NCBI RefSeq assembly: GCF_000230995.2
Contig: NC_019973.1
Span: 1,612,001 to 1,676,000, forward strand
Length of the DNA: 64,000 nucleotides
Direction of reading: 5' to 3'
Origin: Mesorhizobium australicum WSM2073
Lineage (GTDB): Bacteria > Pseudomonadota > Alphaproteobacteria > Rhizobiales > Rhizobiaceae
The notes below the pieces were generated by a model, which ran no database searches, was not told the DNA's origin, and saw only the letters and a program-made list of their open reading frames with translations. The stretch's first letter is position 1. Every line of letters starts with the position of its first letter. The translations under genes and the position numbers were made by a program. Below are positions 19,638-28,944 of this stretch, piece by piece.

Positions 19638-20549
19638 ATGGGGCGCGCAACACTGATCGGCTTTTCGGCGGTCGCCATGTGGGCATTGCTGGCGTTGCTG
19701 ACGGATGCGTCCGGCAAGGTGCCGCCATTCCTGTTGTCGGCGATCACCTTCTCGATCGGCACAGGCGTGGGGTTTGTCGCCCGACTGTTCATGCCGGCCA
19801 CCGACAGGAGTCAAAAGACCCCTCCTCAGGTCTGGGTGATCGGCATTGCCGGCCTCTTCGGCTACCACTTCTTCTACTTCACCGCGCTGCGCAACGCGCC
19901 GGCGGTCGAGGCGAGCCTGATTGCGTATCTCTGGCCGCTGCTGATCGTGCTGGGCTCGGCGCTGATGCCGGGCGAGAAGCTGGCCTGGAACCATGTCGTC
20001 GGCGCGCTGCTCGGCCTTGCCGGCACCGTGCTGATCGTCACCAAGGGCGGCGGCCTGGCTTTCGATGCGCGCTACGCCTTCGGTTACGCCATGGCCGCCG
20101 TCTGCGCCCTGCTATGGTCGTCCTATTCCTTGCTGTCTCGACGTTTCCCGTCGGTGCCGACCAGCATCGTCACCCGGTTCTGCGCGGCAACCGCCGTGCT
20201 GTCGCTCGTCTGCCACCTGGCGCTGGAACAAACGGTTCTGCCTGACGGCGCCGGCCAGTGGCTGGCCGTGCTCGGGCTCGGCCTGATGCCGGTGGGCGCG
20301 GCCTTCTATGCCTGGGACATCGGTGTCAAGCGCGGCAACATCCAGGTGCTGGGTGCCGCGAGCTACGCGGCGCCGCTGCTGTCGACGCTGGTGCTGATCG
20401 CGGCCGGCGTCGCCGAACCGTCGCTGCGCATTCTGGCCGCCTGTGTGCTCATCACCGGCGGCGCGGCGCTAGCGGCAAAATCGCTGTTCCTGCGCAAGCC
20501 GGCTACGGAGAGCGGAGCCAGGGCATCCGAAGACGGAGCCAGGGCATGA
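19638..20549 (+). CDS. EamA/DMT family exporter, YddG-like
   Basis: A 303-residue inner-membrane protein with about ten membrane segments in two EamA repeats. The segment YFTALRNAPAVEASLIAYLW resembles YddG, which exports aromatic amino acids; the specific substrate here is inferred. Its TGA overlaps the ATG of the lysoplasmalogenase gene by four bases, so the two are translated together. Confidence 0.85.
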   Translation: MGRATLIGFSAVAMWALLALLTDASGKVPPFLLSAITFSIGTGVGFVARLFMPATDRSQKTPPQVWVIGIAGLFGYHFFYFTALRNAPAVEASLIAYLWPLLIVLGSALMPGEKLAWNHVVGALLGLAGTVLIVTKGGGLAFDARYAFGYAMAAVCALLWSSYSLLSRRFPSVPTSIVTRFCAATAVLSLVCHLALEQTVLPDGAGQWLAVLGLGLMPVGAAFYAWDIGVKRGNIQVLGAASYAAPLLSTLVLIAAGVAEPSLRILAACVLITGGAALAAKSLFLRKPATESGARASEDGARA

Positions 20550-21220
20550 CGATGCCGTTTGCTGGGGGCATTGACGGCAACGCCAATGCGACGCTGATCT
20601 TTTCGCTGGTGGCGGCGGTGATCTATGGCTTCACGCTTGGCATGCCGCCGACGCTGGCCCGCTCGGCGGCAAAGACACTTGCCGTCGCGATGCTCGCCGT
20701 ACTCGCCGCAATACAAGGCGGGCCGCTGCTGCTGGTCGCCGCCCTTGCGCTGAGCGCCATTGGCGATGCCTTCTTGTCGCGCGACGGCGAAAAAGCCTTT
20801 CTCGGTGGACTGGCCAGTTTTCTCGTCGCCCATATCGTCTATGTCGCGTTGTTGCTGCGCAGCGGTGCCGGATTGGAGTTGCTTGGCGCCGAGCCCTGGC
20901 GTAGCGCGATCGCGCTGGCCATGGCGGTGTTCGCGATCGTCATGCTGGCCGCGCTTTGGCGCCGCGTTGGTCCCGGCTTGCGTATACCGATTGCCGTCTA
21001 TGTCGTGGCGATCCTGGCGATGGGCATGTCGGCGCTAACGACAAGCAATGTCTGGGTGATCGGTGGCGCCGTACTGTTCATGGCATCGGACGGGCTGCTC
21101 GCCATGGAGAAATTTTTAGTGGCGGCCGTCTCGCAGCATCGCGCCTGGATGCGTTTCACCGTGTGGGTTTTGTACTATGCCGCCCAACTGGCGGTCACGC
21201 TGGGATTCCTGCTGGGTTAA
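20546..21220 (+). CDS. YhhN family lysoplasmalogenase-like membrane protein
   Basis: A 224-residue multi-pass membrane protein of the TMEM86/YhhN family, with conserved acid motifs ALALSAIGDAFLSRDGEKAF and FMASDGLLAMEKF. Eukaryotic and some bacterial members hydrolyse lysoplasmalogens; in Proteobacteria the substrate is unclear. The start overlaps the upstream exporter by four bases, and its stop overlaps the converging cupin gene. Confidence 0.85.
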   Translation: MTMPFAGGIDGNANATLIFSLVAAVIYGFTLGMPPTLARSAAKTLAVAMLAVLAAIQGGPLLLVAALALSAIGDAFLSRDGEKAFLGGLASFLVAHIVYVALLLRSGAGLELLGAEPWRSAIALAMAVFAIVMLAALWRRVGPGLRIPIAVYVVAILAMGMSALTTSNVWVIGGAVLFMASDGLLAMEKFLVAAVSQHRAWMRFTVWVLYYAAQLAVTLGFLLG

Positions 21221-21645
21221 ATCGGCTTCGGCTGCCAGCCCGGCTCGGCCAGTTCGAAGGCGGCGAAATCAAAACCCGGCGCCACCGTGCAGCCGACCAG
21301 CGTCCATTCGCCCAGTGTACGCGCCGATTGCCACCAGCCCGCCGGCACGACGATCTGCGGCCGTTCACCCGCCGCGAGCTCGATGCCGAGAACCTGCTCG
21401 ATAATGGCGCCGCCTTCTTCCCACATCGACAATGCCAATGGCGCGCCGGCATAAAAGTGCCAAAGCTCGGCGGCGTCCCTGACCCGATGCCAGGCCGAAA
21501 CCTGATGCTGTTCCAGCAGAAAATAGATGGCGGTCGAATGGCCGCGCGCACCGCCGGCTTCGTCGCGAAAGGTTTCCGCGTACCAGCCGCCTTCCGGATG
21601 CGGCTTCAGGGCGAGTGTTGCGATGATTTCCGCGGAACTGGTCAT
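21217..21645 (-). CDS. DUF985 cupin-type protein
   Basis: A 142-residue cupin-fold protein of DUF985. Family motifs seen are LKPHPEGGWYAETFRD, STAIYFLL, SAWHRVRDAAELWHFYAG, VPAGWWQSA and LVGCTVAPGFDF. Known structures are RmlC-like cupins without a firm activity. It lies 16 bp downstream of gloB on the same strand and is probably co-transcribed. Confidence 0.88.
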   Translation of the reverse strand: MTSSAEIIATLALKPHPEGGWYAETFRDEAGGARGHSTAIYFLLEQHQVSAWHRVRDAAELWHFYAGAPLALSMWEEGGAIIEQVLGIELAAGERPQIVVPAGWWQSARTLGEWTLVGCTVAPGFDFAAFELAEPGWQPKPI

Positions 21646-21661
21646 CGGCAGAAAGCTGGCA

Positions 21662-22429
21662 TCAGAAATTGTCCTTGCGCTTGCGGATCTCGGCGAAGAC
21701 CTCGGCATCCCCGGCCTTTTCCATGCCAAGATGCTTGCGGATTGCCGGATCGTGCCAGCGCAGGAAGGGATTGGTCGACAGTTCCTCGCCGATCGTCGTC
21801 GGCAGCGTCGGCTTGTTGTCGACCCGCAGCGCCTCGATCCGCGCGGCGCGCTCCTTCAACGCCGAATTGGTGGGGTCGACGCTCAGCGCGAAACGGGCAT
21901 TGGCGAGCGTGTATTCGTGGCCGCAATAGATTGTCGTCTCGGCGGGAAGGGCCGCGAGATTCCGCAGCGATTCGTACATCACCGGCGGCTTGCATTCGAA
22001 CAGCCGTCCACAACCCAGCGCAAACAACGTATCCGCGGTGAACGCCACTTTCGACAACGGCAGATGGTAGGAGACATGGCCAGCGGTATGCCCGGGCGTG
22101 GCGATCACTTCGATGCGCTCATGGCCGAGATGCAGGACGGAGCCTTCTTCGACGGTTTCATCGATGCCGGGAATCTTGGCCTTTTCCGCCTCCGGGCCGA
22201 CGATGCGCAGCTTGAAGCGCTCCTTGAGCGCCAGATTGGCCTCGACGTGATCCATATGATGATGCGTGGTCAGGATCATCGTCGGCGTCCAGCCGGTGCG
22301 CTTGATCGCGGCCAGGATCGGCGCTTCCTCGGGCGCGTCGATAATCGCGGTCTGGCCGCTTTCGGGGTCATGCACCAGCACGCCGAAATTGTCGGTGCGG
22401 CACATGAACTGTTCGATTTCGACCGGCAT
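21662..22429 (-). CDS. gloB: Hydroxyacylglutathione hydrolase (glyoxalase II)
   Basis: Hydrolyses S-lactoylglutathione to lactate and glutathione in methylglyoxal detoxification. The 255-residue metallo-beta-lactamase-fold enzyme has the metal-binding THHHMDHVEAN, TPGHTAGHVSYH, FTADTLFALGCGRLFE and the C-terminal CGHEYT with the glutathione-binding tail. Length matches the family. The start at MPVEIEQF removes an unconserved extension to 22522. The cupin gene follows. Confidence 0.94.
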   Translation of the reverse strand: MPVEIEQFMCRTDNFGVLVHDPESGQTAIIDAPEEAPILAAIKRTGWTPTMILTTHHHMDHVEANLALKERFKLRIVGPEAEKAKIPGIDETVEEGSVLHLGHERIEVIATPGHTAGHVSYHLPLSKVAFTADTLFALGCGRLFECKPPVMYESLRNLAALPAETTIYCGHEYTLANARFALSVDPTNSALKERAARIEALRVDNKPTLPTTIGEELSTNPFLRWHDPAIRKHLGMEKAGDAEVFAEIRKRKDNF

Positions 22430-22473
22430 CGCATTTCTCCATTTGCCGCCGCAGACATAGGGCGCCGCTGCGT

Positions 22474-22540
22474 GAATGTCATCCCGGATGAGAAAGCGAA
22501 TGTCATCCCGGATGGCGAGCAAAGCGAATGTTATCGTGGG
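22474..22540. repeat. Short direct repeats in gloB/methyltransferase spacer
   Basis: GAATGTCATCCCGGATG occurs at 22474-22490 and exactly again at 22498-22514 with a 7-bp spacer; a degenerate third copy starts at 22526. Origin unclear. Confidence 0.6.
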
Positions 22541-22618
22541 ATGTCAAATTGACATCCGCCGTGCCGGCCGCTTTGGCCTTTTGTTGAATCCGGCTGACAT
22601 CACGGCTACATCCCTGAC

Positions 22619-23404
22619 ATGCATTCCGACATCGTCGACCTTCGTTCCTTCTATTCGACAACGCTCGGCCGGTTCGCCGAGCGCTCGATCACCATGGCGC
22701 TGTCGTCGATATGGGCCGCGGTGCCCAATGAGCGGCTGGTCGGCCTGGGCTATACCTTGCCCTGGCTGGAACGCTTCGGCACCGACGCCGAGCGGGTCTT
22801 CGCCTTCATGCCGGCGACCCAGGGCGCCGTGGTCTGGCCGGCGGCCGGGCCAACGGCGACGGCCCTGGTGTTCGACGAGGAACTGCCACTGGTCGATTCC
22901 TGCATCGACCGCATGCTGCTCGTCCATTCGCTCGAACACGTCGAAAACCCGCGTGAAACGCTGAACGAGATCTGGCGGGTGCTGTCGCCGGCCGGGCGCG
23001 TCGTCATCGTCGTGCCAAACCGGCGCGGTGTCTGGGCGCGTTTCGAACATACGCCGTTCGGCAATGGCCGGCCCTTCTCACGCGGGCAGCTCACCGAATT
23101 GCTGCGTGAGGCGAATTTCACGCCCGCCGCCTGGTCGGATGCGCTGTTCTTCCCGCCATCGCGGCGGCGTTTCATGATGCGCTTCCACAATGTGCTGGAG
23201 CGCGCCGGCCGGAGGCTGTGGCCGATCTTTTCCGGCGTCATTGTCGTCGAAGCGCAGAAACGGCTCTATCAAGGCGTGCCGGTGGCCCAGCGTGCGTCCC
23301 GCCGCGTCTTCGTGCCGGTGCTGTCGCCGCATGGCGCGACACGGCTCGGCCGGCGGGCCGAGGCAAGGGGTGTGGCATCGCCCCGGCAAGTGACACCTTC
23401 GTGA
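22619..23404 (+). CDS. Class I SAM-dependent methyltransferase
   Basis: A 261-residue protein of the Methyltransf_11 group. The central LLVHSLEHVENPRETLNEIW and VLSPAGRVVIVVPNRRGVWA are the motif 4-6 region typical of this fold; the N-terminal glycine loop is weak (FAFMPATQGAVVWPAAGP). It diverges from gloB; such pairs occur in Rhizobiales as far as I recall. Substrate unknown. Confidence 0.82.
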   Translation: MHSDIVDLRSFYSTTLGRFAERSITMALSSIWAAVPNERLVGLGYTLPWLERFGTDAERVFAFMPATQGAVVWPAAGPTATALVFDEELPLVDSCIDRMLLVHSLEHVENPRETLNEIWRVLSPAGRVVIVVPNRRGVWARFEHTPFGNGRPFSRGQLTELLREANFTPAAWSDALFFPPSRRRFMMRFHNVLERAGRRLWPIFSGVIVVEAQKRLYQGVPVAQRASRRVFVPVLSPHGATRLGRRAEARGVASPRQVTPS

Positions 23405-23405
23405 T

Positions 23406-23427
23406 CGCGATGGAAACTTGCATCGCG
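23406..23427. terminator. Hairpin after methyltransferase gene
   Basis: Arms CGCGATG and CATCGCG (7 bp, perfect) with an 8-base loop begin at the methyltransferase stop. No strong T-run follows, so the call is tentative. Confidence 0.4.
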
Positions 23428-23541
23428 CCGCGTCTTTCCGACCTATCTGTCGTGCTGGGCTCGCGGAGTGGTTGAGGGGCTGCCGCCGTCGGCTCCCTTC
23501 ATCCGGTTTCAGCTTCGCTACTGAACGCAAGGACCTCGGCC

Positions 23542-25365
23542 ATGGCTGATCAATTGGACAATCAGGCCACCATTCAGCCGGTCGCCGTCGCCAGCAGCCT
23601 GCGCGATCAGGTGGCGACGATCAAGCGGGCGCTGATCGGATCGCCGGTTCGCAAGTGGTTGCTGTGGACGTCGCTCGGCATCATGGGCGTCATTATCGCG
23701 ACGTCGATCGGCCAGGTCTTGCTCAACCGCTGGAACCAGCCCTTCTACGATGCCCTCGCGCGCCGCGACATGGCGGCCTTCCTGCATCAGCTGATGGTCT
23801 TTGCCATGATCGCCGGCGGACTGCTGGTGCTCAATATCGGCCAGACCTGGCTCAACCAGATGATCCGGCTGAAGTTGCGCGAGGCGCTGACGCTGGACCT
23901 GATCGACCAATGGATGCGGCCGGCGCGCGCCTTCCGGCTGGCCAATGCCGGCGCCATCGGCGTCAATCCCGACCAGCGCATGCAACAGGATGCCGCGCAT
24001 CTCTCGGACCTGTCGACCGATCTTGGTGTCGGCCTGCTGCAGTCGTTCATCCTGCTCGTGTCCTTTGTCGGTGTGCTGTGGGAACTGTCTTCGGGCTTCG
24101 TCTTCCACGTCAACGGCTGGTCGCTGGCGATACCGGGCTACATGGTTTGGGCCGCGTTCCTCTATGCCGGTACCGCCTCGTGGCTGAGCTGGCTGGTCGG
24201 GCGGCCGCTCATCAGCCTCAACAGCGACCGCTATACGCGCGAAGCGGAACTGCGCTCCTCGATGGTGCGCGTCAACGAGAATGTCGATGCCATCGCGCTG
24301 TACCGTGGGGAGGATGACGCCAAGCGACGGCTGCAACTCGACCTCGGCACGGTGCTGGGCGCCATGCGGCGCATCTACACCGCCCAGATCAATCTGTCCT
24401 GGGTAACCGATACCTATGGCTGGATCACGGTCGTGGCGCCGATCCTGGTCGCCTCGCCGGTCTATTTCTCGGGGGATATCAGCTTTGGCGGGCTGATGAT
24501 GGCGGTCGGGGCCTTCAACCAGGTCCACTCCTCCCTGCGTTGGTTCATCAACAACATCGGCAGCATTGCCGACTGGCGCGCCACGCTGATGCGTGTCGCC
24601 GACTTCCGCATCGCGCTCGATGAAACCGATGTGCTGCACGACAAGGAGAAGCGCATCGAATTCGCCGACAACGCCAATGGCAACCTGACGTTCGAGAAGC
24701 TTCAGGTGGCATCGCCGGACGGATGCACCAAGCTCGCCGACCAGCATGTCGAAATCCATGCCGGCGAGCGCGTCATGATCACCGGTGAACCGGGCGCCGG
24801 CAAGACGCTGTTCTTCCGCGCCATTGCCGGGCTGTGGCCGTGGGGCAGCGGGCGGATCGGCCTGCCGGCGGGGGAAACCATCATCTTCGTGCCGCGTGTG
24901 CCCTATTTGCCGGCCGGCACGCTGCGCGAGGTCCTCAATCACCCGAACGGGCATGCGCCGGCGAACGACGCAGACATTTCAGCGGTGCTTGCCGAGGTCG
25001 GTCTTGGACGGCTGTCGTCGTCGCTCGACCGCGTCGGACGCTGGGACCATGAGTTGGGCGATGACGAACAGCGATTGCTTGGCGTGGCCAGGCTCGCCTT
25101 GCGACAGCCAAAATGGGTGATCATCGACGAAGCCATGGATGCGTTCGACGGACCCTCGCTGCGGCGCGTGCTGTCGCTGCTGGAGAAGCGCCTGCCCGGC
25201 GCCGCGATCATCAACATCGGGCGCGGCCAGCACAACAATCAGTTCTTCCCGCGTTCCCTGACGATCGTTAAGGATTCCGACGCGCCCGCGCTGAAACCTG
25301 CCCACGTCAGGGCGGGTGCCATCGAGCCGCCGCCAGCCGCGGCAAGCCTCCACCACAGGAAGTAG
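23542..25365 (+). CDS. SbmA/BacA-YddA family ABC transporter (fused permease and ATPase)
   Basis: A 607-residue fused transporter. Residues 1-370 carry about six membrane helices with the SbmA/BacA-like region LNRWNQPFYDALARRDMAAF; residues 390-575 form the ABC ATPase with Walker A GEPGAGKTLFF. The signature motif is degenerate (LGDDEQRLLGVARL instead of LSGGQ) while Walker B KWVIIDEAMDAFDG is kept. SbmA/BacA proteins import peptides; BacA without an ATPase domain is needed for rhizobial symbiosis, while fused YddA forms, such as this, may import vitamin or peptide substrates. The substrate is unknown. Confidence 0.88.
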   Translation: MADQLDNQATIQPVAVASSLRDQVATIKRALIGSPVRKWLLWTSLGIMGVIIATSIGQVLLNRWNQPFYDALARRDMAAFLHQLMVFAMIAGGLLVLNIGQTWLNQMIRLKLREALTLDLIDQWMRPARAFRLANAGAIGVNPDQRMQQDAAHLSDLSTDLGVGLLQSFILLVSFVGVLWELSSGFVFHVNGWSLAIPGYMVWAAFLYAGTASWLSWLVGRPLISLNSDRYTREAELRSSMVRVNENVDAIALYRGEDDAKRRLQLDLGTVLGAMRRIYTAQINLSWVTDTYGWITVVAPILVASPVYFSGDISFGGLMMAVGAFNQVHSSLRWFINNIGSIADWRATLMRVADFRIALDETDVLHDKEKRIEFADNANGNLTFEKLQVASPDGCTKLADQHVEIHAGERVMITGEPGAGKTLFFRAIAGLWPWGSGRIGLPAGETIIFVPRVPYLPAGTLREVLNHPNGHAPANDADISAVLAEVGLGRLSSSLDRVGRWDHELGDDEQRLLGVARLALRQPKWVIIDEAMDAFDGPSLRRVLSLLEKRLPGAAIINIGRGQHNNQFFPRSLTIVKDSDAPALKPAHVRAGAIEPPPAAASLHHRK

Positions 25366-25487
25366 CAGTTTTTCCCCCGTTGCGGCCCGTTGCCTGGCCG
25401 CCAAGGCCTGGCGGTCGGCATCTCGCTGCCGGACGAGAAGGAATGCGCCCTGCAACGCGCCGTGCTCGATCGCTGAGCTGTCGCCGG

Positions 25488-26423
25488 TCAGGCCGGTGGA
25501 ATTCCAAACTTGCCACGAACTTCGTCGTAGAGGTCGCGCCGCCAGCGGCGGCCGTGGAGATAACCGTTGATCAGTTCCGGCAATGAATAACCAAGCGCAT
25601 CAGACGAGCGGTTGGCCATGTATCCTGCAAATGCCTGTGGTATTCGCCCCCGGAGAATATCGGCGATGATCTGCCGCGTGATCATAAAGGGAGGGACATG
25701 GGGGTAGGAGCGAGCGATGTGCGGATGCTTACTCATCAGGATCGCGTAGGCTTCGACATAGCCGTCCCTGCGGCCTGAAATCGAATTCTGCGAATTGTGC
25801 TTCGTCCAGTCGATATCTTCCGATAATTGCGCGCCGAAGCGCTGTGCGAAGCGCAGCAGAAGCTCGCGGTCCTGCATCCGGGGAATGTCGCTGTCATAGC
25901 CCCCGATGGCCAGCAAAGCCTCGCGCCTGGCCGTTATAGCCGATCCGGCTATGAAGGCCGTTTGCGCAACCACCGCCCGCTCCAGCATTGGCGGGTTCAG
26001 AAAAGCGCCGCGGTTGACGCAGGCGGTGCCGCGGCCACCCTTCACCGAGACATATGAGGAGAGCAGGACTTCGAGCGCTGGATTGTCGTCGAACCATGCC
26101 AGCGTCCGTTCGAGCCGGTGCGGCAGGAAGAGATCGTCCGAATCAAGAAAAGTCACCACGGGCGCCCGGGCTAGCTCGATGCCGGCATTCCTGGCGGCAT
26201 TGGCGCCGCGCCACTTCGCGCCGACATAGATCAGCCGGGGGTCATGGATGCGGGCGAGCGCCGCCTCGGTCCCGTCCGTCGAACCATCGTCGATGACGAT
26301 ATGTTCAAATCGCGGCATGCTCTGGGAAAGCACGCTTTGGACGGCGCGGAGCACCGTTTCGCGCCGGTTGTGAGTCGGCGTGATCACCGTGACGAGGGGC
26401 GCCTGTTCGGTGTTCCCGATCAT
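25488..26423 (-). CDS. Family 2 glycosyltransferase
   Basis: A 311-residue GT-A fold enzyme. The N-terminus has VTVITPTHNRRETVLRAVQS and the UDP-sugar region IDDGSTDGTEAALARI, with the metal-binding DxD-like TFLDSDDLFLPHR near residue 95. No membrane segments are obvious, and there is no neighbouring polysaccharide cluster, so the acceptor is unknown. Confidence 0.88.
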   Translation of the reverse strand: MIGNTEQAPLVTVITPTHNRRETVLRAVQSVLSQSMPRFEHIVIDDGSTDGTEAALARIHDPRLIYVGAKWRGANAARNAGIELARAPVVTFLDSDDLFLPHRLERTLAWFDDNPALEVLLSSYVSVKGGRGTACVNRGAFLNPPMLERAVVAQTAFIAGSAITARREALLAIGGYDSDIPRMQDRELLLRFAQRFGAQLSEDIDWTKHNSQNSISGRRDGYVEAYAILMSKHPHIARSYPHVPPFMITRQIIADILRGRIPQAFAGYMANRSSDALGYSLPELINGYLHGRRWRRDLYDEVRGKFGIPPA

Positions 26424-26706
26424 ATCACGTCGGTCGCCTCCAGCGCGTAAACACCCTTCGCGCCAGGTCCTTTGATCATCGGGATGGCTAAATGGATCGG
26501 ACTTCCCCCTGGATGGGCCTCATCGGATTCGGTGCGACGCTACAAAAAACAACCTGCCATGTCACCCCGTCGTGCCGTCGTTCGACCGACCAGGCATGAT
26601 GAATTCCAGCTCATGGCGCTTCAACTGCAACACTTTCGCACCCGCTGAAAGACGCGCGGCCACCCTCAAGGATTGGCAGTCGCGCCTGCGGGCGTCGCCC
26701 ATTTCA

Positions 26707-27321
26707 TTATCGCTTCAGCAGGAACACTGCTTGTTGGCCAAAGAAATTCCAGAACCACCATGGCATCGACAGGCCGATCTTCTGGCCGTTGGCGTCGAGC
26801 GCGGTCGCCTTCTCCACTGTCGCGCCAAGCTCTTCGCACAAATTGACGAAGTCTCGGATCGTGCAGAAGTGGATGTTGGGCGTGTCGTACCAGGAATAGG
26901 GCAGGTCGCTGGTCACAGGCATGCGGCCCTTGACGAACAGCGACAGGCGCACCCGCCAGTGACCGAAATTGGGGAAAGACACGATCGCCCGGTTGCCGAT
27001 CCTGAGCAGCTCGTCGAGCACCAGCTTCGGGTTGCGGGTGGCCTGCAGGGTCTGCGACAGGACAACGAAGTCAAAGCCCTTGTCGGGATAGAATTCGAGA
27101 TCGGTGTCGGCGTCGCCCTGGATGACACTGAGACCGCGCGCCACGCATTCGTTGACGCCACGCTGCGACAGCTCGAGTCCGCGACCGTCGACCTGCTTGG
27201 TGTCCTGCAGCAATTCGAGCAATGAGCCGTCGCCCGAGCCGACGTCGAGCACACGCGATTGCGGCGGGATGAGGTTGGCGACGACCTCGAGGTCGACGCG
27301 TTGGCTGCCGTTGACGCTCAT
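26707..27321 (-). CDS. metW: Methionine biosynthesis protein MetW
   Basis: A 204-residue methyltransferase-fold protein. The SAM-site motif VLDVGSGDGSLLELL, the FDFVVLSQTLQATRNP stretch and the C-terminal SMPWWFWNFFGQQAVFLLKR region are diagnostic for MetW. MetW occurs with MetX in Proteobacteria lacking MetA and is thought to support homoserine acetylation. It lies 121 bp downstream of metX; the gap holds two tandem palindromes. The ATG at 27321 begins MSVNGSQRVDLE. Confidence 0.93.
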   Translation of the reverse strand: MSVNGSQRVDLEVVANLIPPQSRVLDVGSGDGSLLELLQDTKQVDGRGLELSQRGVNECVARGLSVIQGDADTDLEFYPDKGFDFVVLSQTLQATRNPKLVLDELLRIGNRAIVSFPNFGHWRVRLSLFVKGRMPVTSDLPYSWYDTPNIHFCTIRDFVNLCEELGATVEKATALDANGQKIGLSMPWWFWNFFGQQAVFLLKR

Positions 27322-27342
27322 GGCTTCGCCTGGTGGACGGCG

Positions 27343-27447
27343 CGTGACCTTGGTCCGAAACGTCTGCAACTTTTCGGGGTCATGGCTTCGCCGTCCTGTT
27401 TGGCGCATGACCTTGATCCGAAACGTCTGCAACTTTTCGGGGTCATG
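27343..27447. repeat. Tandem palindromic elements, family A, between metX and metW
   Basis: Two 42-bp units at 27343-27384 and 27406-27447, with a 63-bp period, are nearly identical. Each has inverted ends (CATGACC and GGTCATG, with CGTGACC in unit 1) and inner arms around CCGAAA and TTTTCGG. Unit 2 contains the metX stop codon. Related single copies are at 47603-47647 and 58182-58222. They could tune metW expression, protect metX mRNA or simply be mobile repeats. Confidence 0.75.
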
Positions 27448-28612
27448 CGCTGAGCCCCCTGGCGCGCGCGGCCGAGCCGATGAAGCCGTTGATGGCGGCA
27501 AACAGTTCCGGCTCGTCGAGCAGGAAGGCGTCGTGGCCGCGATCGGTCTCGATCTCGACGAAGGATACCGAGGCGCCGGCGGCGTTGAGTGCGTGGACGA
27601 TGGAGCGGCTCTCTTCTGTCGGGAACAGCCAGTCCGATGTGAAGGACACCAGGCAAAAGCGGGTTTTCGTGCCGGCGAAGGCGTCGGCCAGCCGGCCGCC
27701 ATGATCGGCGGCGAGGTCGAAATAATCCATCGACCGCGTCATGTAGAGATAGGAGTTGGCATCGAAGCGGTCGACGAAGGTCATGCCCTGGTGGCGCAGA
27801 TAGCTCTCGATCTGGAAGTCGGCATCGAAGCCGAAGGTCAGCGCTTCGCGGTCCTGCAAATTGCGTCCGAATTTGCGGTGCAGGGCGGCTTCGGACAGAT
27901 AGGTGATGTGGGCGGCCATGCGCGCCACCGCCAGCCCTTTCTCCGGGCGCTTGCCGTGTTCGAAATATTTGCCGCCATGCCAGTCCGGATCCGCCATCAC
28001 GGCCTGCCTCCCGACTTCGTGGAAGGCGATGTTCTGTGACGAATGGCGCGCCCCGGTGGCGATCGGCAGCGCCGAGAACACGCGCTCGGGATAGCTCGAC
28101 GCCCATTCCAGAACCTGCATGCCGCCCATCGAGCCGCCGAGCACGCAGAACAGTTTCTCGATGCCGAAATGGTCGATCAGCATCTGCTGCGCGCGCACCA
28201 TGTCGCGGATGGTGATGACCGGCAGGTCGAGGCCATAGGGTTTACCCGTGGCCGGGTTGGTAGAGGCCGGACCGGTGGAACCCAAGCAGCCGCCGATGAC
28301 ATTGGAGCAGATGACGAAGAAACGGCTGGTATCGATGATCCTGCCCGGTCCGATCAGCACTTCCCACCAACCGGGCTTGCCGGTTACCGGATTGGTGCTG
28401 GCGACATGCTGGTCGCCGGTCAGCGCGTGGCAGACGAGGATGGCATTGGAGCGGGCATCGTTCAGCGTGCCATAGGTCTGGTAGGCGATCTGGAACGGCG
28501 ACAGCAGCGTGCCGGCGTCGAGCTTGAGCGGCTTGTCGGGTCCGAAACGCAACACCGGGCTCGACGGTTGGTCGGCCTCGTTGTTGGTCTTTCCTGCACG
28601 CAGAGCGGCCAT
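27443..28612 (-). CDS. metX: Homoserine O-acetyltransferase MetX
   Basis: Transfers acetyl from acetyl-CoA to homoserine, the first committed step of methionine synthesis by direct sulfhydrylation. The 389-residue alpha/beta hydrolase-fold enzyme has the nucleophile elbow [13 protein letters not shown], the aspartate in [11 protein letters not shown] and the histidine in [12 protein letters not shown]. The ATG at 28612 has GAGAG upstream. A SAM-II riboswitch followed by an intrinsic terminator lies in the leader, which means SAM represses the gene. metW follows. Confidence 0.96.
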   Translation of the reverse strand: MAALRAGKTNNEADQPSSPVLRFGPDKPLKLDAGTLLSPFQIAYQTYGTLNDARSNAILVCHALTGDQHVASTNPVTGKPGWWEVLIGPGRIIDTSRFFVICSNVIGGCLGSTGPASTNPATGKPYGLDLPVITIRDMVRAQQMLIDHFGIEKLFCVLGGSMGGMQVLEWASSYPERVFSALPIATGARHSSQNIAFHEVGRQAVMADPDWHGGKYFEHGKRPEKGLAVARMAAHITYLSEAALHRKFGRNLQDREALTFGFDADFQIESYLRHQGMTFVDRFDANSYLYMTRSMDYFDLAADHGGRLADAFAGTKTRFCLVSFTSDWLFPTEESRSIVHALNAAGASVSFVEIETDRGHDAFLLDEPELFAAINGFIGSAARARGLSA

Positions 28613-28696
28613 CACGTCTCTCTTGCTGCACCGTGCGCTCGTGGAAATCGTTGCCGATCTCCGCCGCCGATGCGTCCGTCCGGCCGGTCGCGGACA

Positions 28697-28730
28697 ACAA
28701 AAAACCGGCATTGCCTTCGCAAAGCCGGTT
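28697..28730 (-). terminator. Intrinsic terminator of the metX SAM-II leader
   Basis: Read on the minus strand, AACCGGC (28730-28724) pairs with GCCGGTT (28709-28703), followed by an uninterrupted T-run that ends near 28697. It stands 16 bases after the aptamer and 85 bases before the metX ATG, which is the position expected for a transcription-attenuating expression platform. Confidence 0.8.
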
Positions 28731-28745
28731 ACGTCACGCAAACGG

Positions 28746-28798
28746 CCCTTTAGCGAATTGTTTAACGTGGCTGCAAGCCGACCGGCCAAATCACCACG
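28746..28798 (-). promoter_or_regulatory. SAM-II riboswitch upstream of metX
   Basis: The minus strand reads CGTGGTGATTTGG at its start, GCTTGCAGCCACG in the middle and GCTAAAGGG at its end. This matches the SAM-II consensus I know from alphaproteobacterial metA/metX leaders: P1 forms between CGTGG (28798-28794) and CCACG (28770-28766), and the GCTAAAGG end makes the pseudoknot. SAM binding should lower metX and metW expression. Confidence 0.9.
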
Positions 28799-28944
28799 GA
28801 ACTGTCATCGTCTTTCTAGAACCCGCCTGCCTCGCCGTCAATGGCGGCGGCTGGCACCACTGCCACCTCTCGACATTGCGTGCCATGGCTTGTATTTCCG
28901 CAGCGGCCTCCGGATGGAGGCGTTTTCGACGGATTTTGCAAGAT

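Noticed and set aside
25387..25476. Coding-like stretch (LAVGISLPDEKECALQRAVL) after the BacA-like gene
   Set aside because: Open frame of about 33 codons without a start codon or recognised family; could be a remnant but cannot be supported.
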